Shown here in pieces: positions 52,781 to 61,800 of a stretch of 64,000 nt of DNA. Within the stretch, counting starts at the first letter, position 1. Each line of letters begins with the position of its first letter. The DNA comes from CAZMYM01 sp964620325 (lineage in GTDB: Bacteria; Bipolaricaulota; Bipolaricaulia; UBA7950; UBA9294): contig CAZUIM010000012.1 in NCBI GenBank assembly GCA_964620325.1, positions 1 to 64,000 on the forward strand. The letters run 5' to 3'. Both the position numbers and the translations under genes were made by a program. The notes below the pieces were generated by a model. The model ran no database searches and had not been told where the DNA came from. It saw nothing but the letters and a program-made list of their open reading frames with translations.

Positions 52781-53605
52781 CTATCCGGGAAGAATCCCGC
52801 TGAAGGTCGTGACCTCCAGTCCCTCGGATCGAAGCCGTTCGACGTACGGGTTGATCCCGATCGAGTCGCTGGCGATGTGCCCGGTGACGATCAGGTTCTT
52901 GTCGGAACCGACCTCCTGGCGCAGCCGTTTCGCATCCTCCGGGCGGCAGTGGATGTAGAGGACCGTGTCGACTCCGTGGTCGAAGTAAGCCCTGGCGACC
53001 GGATAGCCGCCGTTCGTTCCGGCCCCGTGTGACATCACAACCCGGCCGACGCGGTTGCCCGCGCTGCCGACGCGTACCTCGATCTCCGTCTCGGCGCTGC
53101 GGAATTCGCCGAAGCTCGCACGCAGGGTTTCGATCAGCTCCCCGACCGTCCGCTCCGGATCGAACGACTCCACCACCTCCGCCAATCGCCGCCTCCCGAT
53201 CTCGTCGAGCGGCGTGTGGATGTTCAAGTACGGCATTCCGAGAAGCCTCGCCACGGACGGCGCGTGGTCGTAGTTCTCCATCGAGGCGAGGACGCGCCTC
53301 GACTCGACGGTCTCCTCCATCGTGGCCCGAGCGACGTCCGGCGGAACCCCCGCCTTCACCATCTGGTCGACGTGTCGGAGGAGCACCTCATGATACCGGA
53401 GGATCGACCGTCCGGCGCGCGGATGGTGAGCGATCGCGCAGTCGTACCCCAAATCCTGAGCGATCTTCAGCTCGGCCTGCTTCAGATCGATCCCGATCAA
53501 GATCCGCTCGATCCCGTCACCGGGATGGTGGATCGAGCTGTCTCCGGGAATCTTGGTCAAACCGGCCATCTCGAGCGCGATCGCCATCAATCGTTCCGTG
53601 TTCAC
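52781..53605 (-). CDS. NIF3-like (Nif3/YbgI family) protein
   Basis: A 274-residue member of the NIF3 superfamily, predicted dinuclear metal proteins whose function is not settled. It shows LIGIDLKQAELKIAQDLGYDCAIAHHP, YLNIHTPLDEIG, VMSHGAGTNGGYPVARAYFDHG and a C-terminal GHIASDSIGINPYVERLRSEG, supplying the His and Asp ligands. It lies between the nucleoside kinase (4-bp overlap) and xthA, apparently in one transcript. Confidence 0.85.
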   Translation of the reverse strand: MNTERLMAIALEMAGLTKIPGDSSIHHPGDGIERILIGIDLKQAELKIAQDLGYDCAIAHHPRAGRSILRYHEVLLRHVDQMVKAGVPPDVARATMEETVESRRVLASMENYDHAPSVARLLGMPYLNIHTPLDEIGRRRLAEVVESFDPERTVGELIETLRASFGEFRSAETEIEVRVGSAGNRVGRVVMSHGAGTNGGYPVARAYFDHGVDTVLYIHCRPEDAKRLRQEVGSDKNLIVTGHIASDSIGINPYVERLRSEGLEVTTFSGILPG

Positions 53606-55392
53606 GCATCTCCTCCTTCTGTAGACACTTCGCCATTCTCACACGGCTCGAACGGAGCCGGGCTGAATCCCCGGAGACTCGATCCCCCCACGAACTCGCG
53701 GACGATCGAGTTCGACGGAATGCTCTCCGTCCCATAGGGATCGAACCACCGGAGCAGATCGAGGAGGCGCTCCGCTTCCAGCCGCAGCCCGGACTCGCGG
53801 ATCTGCAGCAGATGGGGTTCCACGAACGGCTTCAGCACGGAGAGCTCGTAACAGAGCGCCGAATTAAACATCACGTCGGCCGTCTCCTGGTTCGGGAAGA
53901 TGTTCGCCTTCTCCCCTCGACGGACGTTCTCCCAGACGCTCAAGGTCTCCGATGCGGAGTACCCTCGGAAGACTGCGTCCCGAACGATCCGCCGGATCAG
54001 CCGTGTGTCGGTCGTCGAGACTCGGTTATGGATGTCGAGATTCAGCTGCGTCAACGCACTGACGAAGACGCGGATGCTCGTGTCCGGCATGTCGCGGGGG
54101 AGAATCTCCGGGCTGAGGGCGTGAATCCCCTCGACCAAGAGGATCTGACTCCTTCCGAGTCGGAGCGTCTCCCCCTGAACGCGTTCTCCGCTCCGAAAAT
54201 CGAACCGCGGAAGACGCACGCATTCGCCTCGGACGAGCCGCTGCAAGTCCCGCCGGAACTGCTCGACATCGAGAACGTCGAGCGATTCCAGATCGATCTC
54301 GTCTCCGAACCTCGCGCGAAGCTGCGCGTGCGGAATGTAGTACTCGTCCATCCCGAGCGGGTATGGATGCAGGCCATCGGCCATCAGTTGGATCGCCAAC
54401 CGCTTGCTGAACGTCGTCTTCCCCGAACCGGACGGCCCGGCGATGAAGACGACCTGGATCTCGCCGTCGATCCGATCTCTGACCCGCTCGGCAATCTCCG
54501 CGATCCGCTTCTCGTGGAGTGCCTCGGCGACGAGGATGACCTGCTCGATCCTCCCCGATCGAATCGCCTCGTTCAGGGATGCCACGTCTCGCATCCGCAA
54601 GAGCGTCAGCCACTCCCCGTACTCCTCGAAGACCTCCTGCAACGCCGTGAACGATTGGGCCGGCAGAAGCTCCGCCGGCGCATCGCGCCGAGGGAATCGG
54701 AGGATGAACCCAACCGGGAACGATTCGAGTGCGAAGGTCCTCAGCGGGCCGGTCGACGGCGCCATCACGCCGGGGAAGTAGTCGGAGACACCGTTCAGGG
54801 TGTGGAGGTAGAAGGTCTGCGGCTCGTGAGCGCAGAGGCGGCGGGTCTTCCACTCCTCGCCGCGATCGGCGAAGAACGTCCTGATCTCGTCGAGGGTGCA
54901 ACGTCGCCGCTCGATCGGCCGATCCTCCTCGACGAGCTCACGCATCCGCCCCTCGATGCGCTCCAGCTCCTCCTCCGCGAACGGCCCGCGCCCGGCAACG
55001 CGGCAAGCGTAGCCGCCATACGGAACCGAGTAGTCGATGTGGATCGTCGCGTCCGGGAAGAGCTCGGAGGCCGCGACGAGGAGGACGAACGACAGGCTGC
55101 GGCGGTAGATGCGGATTCCGGCCGAATCGGAGACGAAGACGGGTTCGACGTCGAGGTCCCGCTCCACCGGAATCGTGAGGCTCTGGAGTTCACCGCCGAT
55201 GATCGCCGCAATCGGCGGAACCTCGTCGTTCGGATGAGCGACGCGAAGGATCTCGACGAGCGGTGTCCCGCGCGGCGCATCGTAGATACGTCCGTCGGGA
55301 AGCCTTACTTGAACCTCCTCCCGGAGGACGCCGCGACGGACCTTGGAGGGACCGACGTCTTCCGCAGACATCGGGCTCACCGCCTCATCCAC
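53602..55392 (-). CDS. TGS-domain nucleoside (uridine-type) kinase
   Basis: A 596-residue protein. The N-terminal part has a TGS-like domain (VQVRLPDGRIYDAPRGTPL) and a region like the second additional domain of threonyl-tRNA synthetase. The C-terminal half is a P-loop kinase of the uridine-kinase type: Walker A GPSGSGKTT (319-327), GMDEYYIPH, FDFRSGERVQG and ILLVEGIHALSPEI. This two-part architecture is known in Thermotogae and Firmicutes, where it is annotated as nucleoside kinase. It would phosphorylate uridine or cytidine for salvage. The frame opens at GTG 55392, overlapping the AcuC-like gene by 8 bp; ATG 55371 is a good alternative. Confidence 0.85.
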   Translation of the reverse strand: MDEAVSPMSAEDVGPSKVRRGVLREEVQVRLPDGRIYDAPRGTPLVEILRVAHPNDEVPPIAAIIGGELQSLTIPVERDLDVEPVFVSDSAGIRIYRRSLSFVLLVAASELFPDATIHIDYSVPYGGYACRVAGRGPFAEEELERIEGRMRELVEEDRPIERRRCTLDEIRTFFADRGEEWKTRRLCAHEPQTFYLHTLNGVSDYFPGVMAPSTGPLRTFALESFPVGFILRFPRRDAPAELLPAQSFTALQEVFEEYGEWLTLLRMRDVASLNEAIRSGRIEQVILVAEALHEKRIAEIAERVRDRIDGEIQVVFIAGPSGSGKTTFSKRLAIQLMADGLHPYPLGMDEYYIPHAQLRARFGDEIDLESLDVLDVEQFRRDLQRLVRGECVRLPRFDFRSGERVQGETLRLGRSQILLVEGIHALSPEILPRDMPDTSIRVFVSALTQLNLDIHNRVSTTDTRLIRRIVRDAVFRGYSASETLSVWENVRRGEKANIFPNQETADVMFNSALCYELSVLKPFVEPHLLQIRESGLRLEAERLLDLLRWFDPYGTESIPSNSIVREFVGGSSLRGFSPAPFEPCENGEVSTEGGDA

Positions 55393-56542
55393 GCCGTCCC
55401 TCGCTCAACACCGGGAAGACGGTCGCCCGAAGTCGATCGATCGTGCCCTGCAAATCCTCGAGGACGGCCGGCGGCGTCGGCTCCGGCTCGGTCGGACCGC
55501 GAAGGTTCGAGATCGATACCCCATAGGCGGCCGCACGGGTCGCCCAGTCGGTCGGGATCTCGTCGGGGAGATCGACTCCGACCATTGCGCCCCACGCGAG
55601 CGTCCACGCACGGGCGACGTTCCCCACGTCATACCCGCCGCCTCCGAACGCAAGCCACGGGAGATCGAGCGCGCGGAACTGTTGTACCGAGCGCTCGAAG
55701 CATCGCAGACTGATCCGGAGGTTCGCCACGGCATCGCCGAGGATCGCGTCCGCACCGAACTGCGTCGCGATGACATCGGGCTCGTAGAGATCCAATGCCG
55801 GGAGGATCACCTGTTCGAAGACCAGATCGTACGCTGCGTCCCCTGCTCCCGGCTGCAGCGGCACGTTGACCGCATATCCCTTTCCGGGTCCGTCTCCGAT
55901 CTCCTCGACGAACCCGGAACCGGGGAAGATCGTGAACCCAGACTGATGAACCGAAATCGTCAGAATGTCGCTCCGAGTGAAGAACGCGTGCTCGACACCG
56001 TCGCCGTGATGCGCGTCGATGTCGATGTAGGCGACCCGCTTCCCAGCTCGGAGGAGGGCGTGGAGCGCCAGCACGATGTCGTTGATGTGGCAGAATCCGG
56101 AAGCACGCGCAGGCATTGCGTGGTGAAGACCACCGGCCATGTTGAACGCCCTGCGAGCCCGCCCGGCGACGATCGCCTCGGCGCAGTCGATCGATGCCCC
56201 GGCGACGGACATCGCCCAATCGTAGACGTCTGGAAACGCCGGGTTGTCTGGCGTCCCGAGGCCGTGTGCAAAGAGGTTCGGAACCCACATCCCCGAGCTC
56301 GCCAGGCGGAGCGTCTCGAGATATCCTCGGGAATGAAAGACACCGGCCTCCTCTTCGGTCGCCTCGCGAGGCGCCAGAAGAGAAACGCCGTCCAATCGGG
56401 TCAATCCCAAGGACTCCAGAAGCTCGTACGTTAGCCCAAGTCGGTAGATCTTGAACGGATGCCCCGCACCGAAGTCGAAGCAAAGCAACGACGTCGGATC
56501 GACCAACGTCGCCTTCACCTCACTCGAAACTCGCTCCGTCAT
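55385..56542 (-). CDS. Histone-deacetylase-family protein (AcuC-like)
   Basis: A 385-residue zinc-dependent deacetylase of the HDAC/AcuC/Apha superfamily. It has GGLHHAMPARASGFCHINDIV (tandem catalytic His), YIDIDAHHGDGVEHAF (zinc Asp/His), SVHQSGFTIFPGSGF, ATQFGADAILGD (second zinc Asp) and GGGGYDVGNVARAW. Bacterial members deacetylate acetyl-CoA synthetase (AcuC) or polyamines; the substrate here cannot be told. ATG 56542 follows AAGGGAGAG; GTG 56545 is in frame just before. No acsA or acuA gene is adjacent. Confidence 0.88.
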   Translation of the reverse strand: MTERVSSEVKATLVDPTSLLCFDFGAGHPFKIYRLGLTYELLESLGLTRLDGVSLLAPREATEEEAGVFHSRGYLETLRLASSGMWVPNLFAHGLGTPDNPAFPDVYDWAMSVAGASIDCAEAIVAGRARRAFNMAGGLHHAMPARASGFCHINDIVLALHALLRAGKRVAYIDIDAHHGDGVEHAFFTRSDILTISVHQSGFTIFPGSGFVEEIGDGPGKGYAVNVPLQPGAGDAAYDLVFEQVILPALDLYEPDVIATQFGADAILGDAVANLRISLRCFERSVQQFRALDLPWLAFGGGGYDVGNVARAWTLAWGAMVGVDLPDEIPTDWATRAAAYGVSISNLRGPTEPEPTPPAVLEDLQGTIDRLRATVFPVLSEGRRG

Positions 56543-56570
56543 CACGTCTCTCCCTTCAGGGCACGGCCGG

Positions 56571-57566
56571 TCAGAACGACCACGTCTCGATCACGTCGCC
56601 TTCCTCGAGATCCCACGGGTCACATCCGAGCCCCAGAGCCCCCGACTCTACTGCAGTCTCGGCGACCGCGTGAAGATCCCCATCGAGTTCCAGCACCGTG
56701 ATCGTTCCACCGCCCGCGCAGGTGAGTCTGCCCGCGTGGTCCGCCGTCACCGGGACCAAGGCCAACACGTGATCCGGGTTCCCGTCGTCGTCCGTGTCGA
56801 CGGTGGCAAGACGGGACGAGACTCCCTCGGCTCGAAGGAGACTCACGAAGAGGATCGCGGTGTCTTCGCAGTCTCCGACCATGTCGACGAGCGTCTCGAT
56901 CGGATACAGGGGCCACTCCTGTCCGGGCGGGTCCGGCTGATAGCCGATTCCCCCCTGAACGAACGCGAGCGTCCACTCGATGAACGCTTCCGGATCCTCC
57001 TGAGCCCGATTCCAGAGAACGCCGGCGAGCTCCTCCAGCGTCGGATCGTCGAGCGGATCGAGGACGTAGTCGCCGTATTCGTACCGCTCGGCATACGACG
57101 TGCGCAACCGACCTCGATAGATCTGGTAGAGGTCGTAAGACAGGAGCGCGTTCCAGACGCGCTCTTCACCCTCGTAGATCCACTCGTATGTACGTACGAC
57201 GTATCCGTCGAGGACGGGGCGGGCGGTGATGACCTCGGTCGCCTCATCGATTCCACCGCGCGCGTCTGACACCCGCAACGTGACCTGATGCGTCCCTCCC
57301 TCGAATCTGTGGAGGATCGTCCGCCCGCCGGCGGTTTCGCCTCCTTCAAAGATCCACTCGTAGCTCAACACGTCCCCGTCCGGGTCGTACGTCCCGGTGG
57401 CGTCCAGGAGGACCGTGAGCGGCGCGTATCCTTCTCTCGGGTCGGCGCGAAAACTGGCAACGGGAGGGCGGTTCGTCTCCGGCGGCACACAGCCGACGAA
57501 CATCGATCCGACCGCGACGAACAGCCCAACAGCGGCGAGATGCAGCACCTGTCTCATCCTGCGCAT
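56571..57566 (-). CDS. PKD-domain / transglutaminase-like lipoprotein
   Basis: A 331-residue lipoprotein: lipobox SMFVGC with Cys26, then a PKD domain (about 35-120: PPVASFRADPREGYAPLTVLLDATG, YDPDGDVLSYEWIFEGG). A transglutaminase-like domain follows with the probable nucleophile Cys233 in GDCEDTAILFVSLLRAEG and His266 in DHVLAL. Such proteins are predicted cysteine proteases or transglutaminases at the cell surface. ATG 57566 is chosen because it lies 9 nt after a minus-strand -10 box; the frame is open upstream. Confidence 0.8.
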   Translation of the reverse strand: MRRMRQVLHLAAVGLFVAVGSMFVGCVPPETNRPPVASFRADPREGYAPLTVLLDATGTYDPDGDVLSYEWIFEGGETAGGRTILHRFEGGTHQVTLRVSDARGGIDEATEVITARPVLDGYVVRTYEWIYEGEERVWNALLSYDLYQIYRGRLRTSYAERYEYGDYVLDPLDDPTLEELAGVLWNRAQEDPEAFIEWTLAFVQGGIGYQPDPPGQEWPLYPIETLVDMVGDCEDTAILFVSLLRAEGVSSRLATVDTDDDGNPDHVLALVPVTADHAGRLTCAGGGTITVLELDGDLHAVAETAVESGALGLGCDPWDLEEGDVIETWSF

Positions 57567-57575
57567 CGGACGGCC

Positions 57576-57604
57576 ATTGTAGTCTCCGCCTTCGCTCAAC
57601 TCAA
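57576..57604 (-). promoter_or_regulatory. Promoter TTGAGT-17-TACAAT of the PKD/transglutaminase lipoprotein
   Basis: Minus-strand -35 TTGAGT (57604-57599) and -10 TACAAT (57581-57576), spacer 17 bp; transcription would begin about 3 nt before the ATG at 57566. Confidence 0.6.
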
Positions 57605-57648
57605 TGGCGACAACCCTTTTGCAATCGGCATTTCCGGACGCGCAACCG

Positions 57649-57677
57649 TTGACCGATCTTCTCATCCATGCTACCAT
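57649..57677 (+). promoter_or_regulatory. Promoter of trkA-trkH (TTGACC-17-TACCAT)
   Basis: -35 TTGACC at 57649-57654 and -10 TACCAT at 57672-57677, spacer 17 bp; AAGGGGG lies before the ATG at 57702. Confidence 0.6.
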
Positions 57678-57701
57678 CGGGGCCGCACAAGGGGGCTGGC
57701 C

Positions 57702-58364
57702 ATGTACATGATCATCGTCGGCGCGGGGAGCATCGGTACGAGCCTCATCGACATTGCCGTCGCGGAGAAGAACAACGTGGTCGTCATCGACGCCAACGTC
57801 GATCGCGGCAGCAAGATCAGCGATCGATACGACATCACCGTCCTGAGTGGGAACGCCACATCATCGGACACACTCCGAGAGGCCGGTTCGGATCGCGCCG
57901 ACGCCCTGATCGTCACGACGAGCGACGATGCCGTGAACCTGATGGTCGTCTCCATCGCCGCCGAACTCGGCGTCGCATCGATCGTGTCGATCGTGAACGA
58001 CAAGGACCACGCCGAATTCTTCCGCAAACTCGGCGCGAACGTCATGGAGAACCCGGAGGAAGTCGTCGCCTATCACCTCTACAATGCGGTCAAACGCCCC
58101 AATGTGCAGGACTTCACCATGCTCCCGCAGGGCGCGCAGATCTTCCGCTTCACGGTGAGCGGTGAATCTCCGCTGGTCGACCGTTCGATCGCCGAATCGC
58201 GGCAACGTGATCGGATTCCCGAATCGATGCGCGTGGTGGCGATCACCCGGGACGGCGCGCCCTCCATCCCCGCGGATGACACCGTCATCCTCGAGAACGA
58301 TGTTCTCACCGTCTTCACTCTCGACCGCGCCACCGACGAAGTGATCGAAAAACTGATCGGATGA
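57702..58364 (+). CDS. trkA: Trk/Ktr potassium uptake regulatory protein TrkA
   Basis: Cytosolic NAD(H)/ATP-gated regulator of the TrkH potassium channel. 220 residues, a single RCK unit: Rossmann GAGSIGTSL at the N-terminus, VVVIDANVDRG, LSGNATSSDTLREAG, and a C-terminal RCK_C domain (PLVDRSIAESR, VAITRDGAPSIPADDTVILENDVLTVF). Half the length of E. coli TrkA, as in KtrA-type proteins. ATG 57702 follows AAGGGGG; the frame is open upstream. It overlaps trkH as ATGA. Confidence 0.92.
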   Translation: MYMIIVGAGSIGTSLIDIAVAEKNNVVVIDANVDRGSKISDRYDITVLSGNATSSDTLREAGSDRADALIVTTSDDAVNLMVVSIAAELGVASIVSIVNDKDHAEFFRKLGANVMENPEEVVAYHLYNAVKRPNVQDFTMLPQGAQIFRFTVSGESPLVDRSIAESRQRDRIPESMRVVAITRDGAPSIPADDTVILENDVLTVFTLDRATDEVIEKLIG

Positions 58365-59875
58365 TCCCCTCGATCTTCCGCTCCCGGCAAGATCTCCATA
58401 TCATCCTCCGCGACCTCGGACTCCTCGTCCCGGTCGTCGGCGTGATGGCGATCCTCTCGTTGAGCGTCCCCGGCGCCTTCGGTGAAGTCTACGCATTCGT
58501 TCCGATGCTGATCACGGCCGCAACGTCGTTCCTGCTCGGTGCTGCACTCTATTTTCCGTTCCGGAATGCGGGCGAGACACGCTTGAAGCATGGGATGCTC
58601 ATCGCGGCGTTCGGATGGCTCCTCGTCGCCGCCCTCGGCTCCCTCCCGTTCGTGCTGACCGCCCTCTTCGCCGAATCGGCCGGGAACGCATCGCAGACCC
58701 TTCTCAACTTCAAGGATCCGGCGAGCGCCTTCTTCGAGTCGGTGTCGGGATACACGGGAACCGGTCTGACGATGGCCGCTCGCGCCGACCTGCTGCCGAA
58801 GACACTCCAGTGGTGGAGGAGCTTCATCGAGTGGATCGGCGGTATGGGCGTGATCGTCCTGATGCTGGCGATTCTCGCCGGCCCACGGCCGGGCGCCGCG
58901 ACGCACAGCCTGTACTACGCCGAGGCCCGTGGAGAGAAGATCCACCCGAGCATCCGGGCGACCCTGCGCACGATGTGGTGGATCTTCCTGTTGTACACCT
59001 TCATCGGCGTGATCGCCCTCTGGGGGGCGGGGATGCCGATGTGGGAGTCGGTCAACCATGCGATGACCGGGATCTCCACCGGCGGCTTCAGCGTCACCGC
59101 CAACAGCATCGCAAGCTACAACAGCCCCGTGATCGAGATCGTCCTCATTCCGATCATGCTCCTCGGCGCGATCAGCTTTGCCGTTCACTACCAGATGATG
59201 CGCGGGGACGGGAGCATGCTGTGGCGTGACTTCCAGACGCGTTGGTTCCTGACCCTCGTTCTGTTCGGGATCGTCTTCCTCTCTCTCGAGAATCTCCTCC
59301 ACATGAGCGGGGTCGAAGCAATCCGAGTTTCGGCATTTCAGTACACATCTGCGATGACGTGTACCGGCTTTCAGTCGGCCGACATCGCATCGTGGTCGGT
59401 CACCGCGAAGCTTCTGCTCGCCGTCGGCATGTTTATCGGCGGCGCGGCTGGGTCGACGGCCGGCGGGATCAAAGTGATGCGAATGCTCGTCCTGATCAAG
59501 GGAGTGCAGTGGCGATTCCGGAAGATCATCGCACCGCGGAAGGCGATCGTTCCGTTCAGACTCGGACCGACACCGGTCGCCGACGAGGCGGTCGGTCAGC
59601 GACTCGAAGACGCATCGCTGATCATGTTCCTCTGGCTCGTCTTCCTCGGCCTCGGAATCGTCGTTCTCCTCCACACAACGAAGGACACAAGCCTGTCGAA
59701 TGTGATCTTCGAGGTGGCCAGCGCGCAAGGGAACGTGGGCCTGTCCGTCGGAGTCACGAGCCCAACCATGCCGCTTCTGAGCAAGCTCATGCTCTGCTTC
59801 AACATGTGGGTCGGCCGCTTGGAGATCATCCCGATTCTCATACTCCTCCGCGCCCTGTTCATCGGAATCCAGTAG
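58361..59875 (+). CDS. trkH: Trk-type potassium transporter TrkH
   Basis: Potassium-translocating membrane subunit. 504 residues, about ten or more membrane helices arranged as repeated M-P-M units. The filter-like glycines occur in SGYTGTGLT, TGISTGGFSV, MTCTGFQSA and SAQGNVGLSVG. Other markers are IEWIGGMGVIVLMLAIL and GGAAGSTAGGIKVMR, the conserved TrkH loop. It is translationally coupled to trkA. Confidence 0.95.
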   Translation: MIPSIFRSRQDLHIILRDLGLLVPVVGVMAILSLSVPGAFGEVYAFVPMLITAATSFLLGAALYFPFRNAGETRLKHGMLIAAFGWLLVAALGSLPFVLTALFAESAGNASQTLLNFKDPASAFFESVSGYTGTGLTMAARADLLPKTLQWWRSFIEWIGGMGVIVLMLAILAGPRPGAATHSLYYAEARGEKIHPSIRATLRTMWWIFLLYTFIGVIALWGAGMPMWESVNHAMTGISTGGFSVTANSIASYNSPVIEIVLIPIMLLGAISFAVHYQMMRGDGSMLWRDFQTRWFLTLVLFGIVFLSLENLLHMSGVEAIRVSAFQYTSAMTCTGFQSADIASWSVTAKLLLAVGMFIGGAAGSTAGGIKVMRMLVLIKGVQWRFRKIIAPRKAIVPFRLGPTPVADEAVGQRLEDASLIMFLWLVFLGLGIVVLLHTTKDTSLSNVIFEVASAQGNVGLSVGVTSPTMPLLSKLMLCFNMWVGRLEIIPILILLRALFIGIQ

Positions 59876-59914
59876 TCGCGACCGCGTTGCCGCACGCGCC
59901 TGCGCCGCGCGCGG

Positions 59915-59920
59915 TATACT
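59915..59920 (+). promoter_or_regulatory. -10 box TATACT upstream of the S55 peptidase gene
   Basis: TATACT preceded by CGG. A TTGCCG at 59887-59892 is 22 bp away, too far for a usual -35. Leader of about 35 nt with AAAGGGG before the GTG at 59961. Confidence 0.4.
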
Positions 59921-59960
59921 GGCGATCGTTGAACCGAACCTCCGAAGTGAAAGGGGAAAC

Positions 59961-61793
59961 GTGATCAGAAGAGCCCTCGCCCTGTCCATCAGTTTCATTC
60001 TGCTCGGCGGTCTACTCGCTTCCGGGTACGAGCGGAGCGAATTCCTGTTTCTCGACGAGATCGAAGTCGGGATGACGGGGATCGGAAGGACCGTCGTCGC
60101 CGGCGATCGAATCAGCGAGTTCGCGGTCGAGATTCTCGGTATCCTCGATCAGCCCGGCACGTTCACCGACTTCATTGCGGTTCGCGTCAGCGGCGAGGCG
60201 ATCGGGCGCACCGGCGGCATCGCCCAGGGAATGAGCGGGAGTCCGATCTACATCGACGGAAAGCTGATCGGCGCACTCAGCCGGGCCGCGAGTTGGTCGA
60301 AAGAGCTGACCCCGATCGGACTCGTCACGCCGATCGAGCCGATGCTCGACGTTCTCGGCGAGGCCGCCGCGGCTGGCGCACTCGCCGCGGCGAGCCAAGA
60401 CGCCGTCCTTCGCGACGTTCGCCTCATCGAGCTCGACTCCGCGCCGACCGCGGATCTCGTCGCCGCGGCCCCCCGAACCATCTTCAGCCATCCGGTATCG
60501 ACGCCGATCGTCACACACGGACTCTCCGAGCGTGCACGGGGAATCCTCATGGACGGATTGGCCGCGGGCGAGACGACGGAACTCCTCCTCCTCGACGACG
60601 TCCTGGAGATCGACGTAGGGCCCGGCGGGCGTGGGCTGTCGTCGTTCGGCCTCTCTCTCCTTCCGGTCTCCGGAACGACCGGCGCGGGTGCGATCGACCC
60701 GGCGAGTCTCGAACCCGGGAGTTCGGTCGGCGTCGCCCTCGCCACCGGTGATCTCGCAATCGGTTCGCTCGGCACGCTGACCTATCGAGACGACGAAACC
60801 CTCGTCGCCTACGGTCACCGGTTCATCAACAACGGATCGTCCCGATTCGCGATGACGACCGTCTCGATCGTCGACACGATCAAGGCCTACGACGCGTCGT
60901 TCAAGCTCGGCACGTTGGGTCAGACGATCGGGACGATCTTCGAAGATCGCTACGCCGCGATCGGCGGCCGGATCGGGACTCCGTTCGACGGGATCGACCT
61001 CGAGCTCGACGTCCTCGATCGCGACAGCGACCATCAGGCGTCGTTCTCGGTCGAACTGGCCGACGAACCGAGGCTGATGACCGAGCTCCTTCTTTCGACG
61101 GGCTTCGACGCAATCGACACCACCCTCGACCGAATCGGCCAAGGGACGGTCACCGTCACCTACACGATCGACGGACCGGGGATGCCAAGCCCTCTCGAAC
61201 GACGGGACACGTTCTTCAGCGGATCCGATATCGCCGTCTACCCGCCGCTTCAGCTCGCCAACATCGTCGGAGCCCTGCAATACAACGCGTACGCCGACCC
61301 CCAGATCACGAGCATCTCGACCTCGATGGAGCTCACGAGCGAGATCCGTGGAATCTGGATCAACAACCTCCAGATCGACCGGTTCACGTACGGGTACGGA
61401 GAGACCATCCGATTCCGTCTGTCGCTGCAAACCTATCAAGGGGAAACGCTCACTCGCGAGGGCGAGATCACAGTCCCTCCGGACCTGTTCTCCGAACGGA
61501 TCCTGCTTCGAGCCTACGGCGGACCGCGCTACCTCGAGTCGGGCGAGACGGCTGAGGTGTTCGAGAATCTCGGCGACATGATCGAGGCGATCGAAAGACT
61601 GCCATCCTACGAGACGTTGACGGTCGAGCTGTTCGCCGTCGATCCGTTCTCGACCGAATCCGACGCCCTCTTCGGCGTCGATGAAGTCGAGTTCGAATTC
61701 CCCGACCACGTCGTCTACGGTGAACGACAAGTCAACGCCCTCCTCATCAGTTCGAGCAACGAGTCGGAGGAAGGCGTGGAGCCGGACTGGTAG
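59961..61793 (+). CDS. SpoIVB-type (S55) peptidase-domain protein
   Basis: A 610-residue exported protein with an N-terminal signal (LALSISFILLGGLLASG). Residues about 30-270 form an S55 domain like that of the sporulation protease SpoIVB: EIEVGMTGIGRTVVAGD and GGIAQGMSGSPIYIDGKLIG, with the probable nucleophile Ser92, then AYGHRFIN. The remaining 330 residues are beta-rich and unassigned. No sporulation genes are present, so the role must be different, perhaps envelope proteolysis. GTG start with AAAGGGG ribosome site. murF follows after 7 bp. Confidence 0.8.
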   Translation: MIRRALALSISFILLGGLLASGYERSEFLFLDEIEVGMTGIGRTVVAGDRISEFAVEILGILDQPGTFTDFIAVRVSGEAIGRTGGIAQGMSGSPIYIDGKLIGALSRAASWSKELTPIGLVTPIEPMLDVLGEAAAAGALAAASQDAVLRDVRLIELDSAPTADLVAAAPRTIFSHPVSTPIVTHGLSERARGILMDGLAAGETTELLLLDDVLEIDVGPGGRGLSSFGLSLLPVSGTTGAGAIDPASLEPGSSVGVALATGDLAIGSLGTLTYRDDETLVAYGHRFINNGSSRFAMTTVSIVDTIKAYDASFKLGTLGQTIGTIFEDRYAAIGGRIGTPFDGIDLELDVLDRDSDHQASFSVELADEPRLMTELLLSTGFDAIDTTLDRIGQGTVTVTYTIDGPGMPSPLERRDTFFSGSDIAVYPPLQLANIVGALQYNAYADPQITSISTSMELTSEIRGIWINNLQIDRFTYGYGETIRFRLSLQTYQGETLTREGEITVPPDLFSERILLRAYGGPRYLESGETAEVFENLGDMIEAIERLPSYETLTVELFAVDPFSTESDALFGVDEVEFEFPDHVVYGERQVNALLISSSNESEEGVEPDW

Positions 61794-61800
61794 CGATTCG

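Noticed and set aside
53029..55713. 894-codon open frame on the plus strand opposite the NIF3-like, nucleoside kinase and AcuC-like genes
   Set aside because: It is antisense to genes with clear family motifs, has Arg/Asp/Pro-rich low-complexity composition and no recognisable domain; long antisense frames are expected in this GC-rich DNA.
58079..59998. 639-codon minus-strand open frame opposite trkA-trkH
   Set aside because: Antisense shadow of TrkH, composed mostly of His/Asp/Glu/Arg with no motif.
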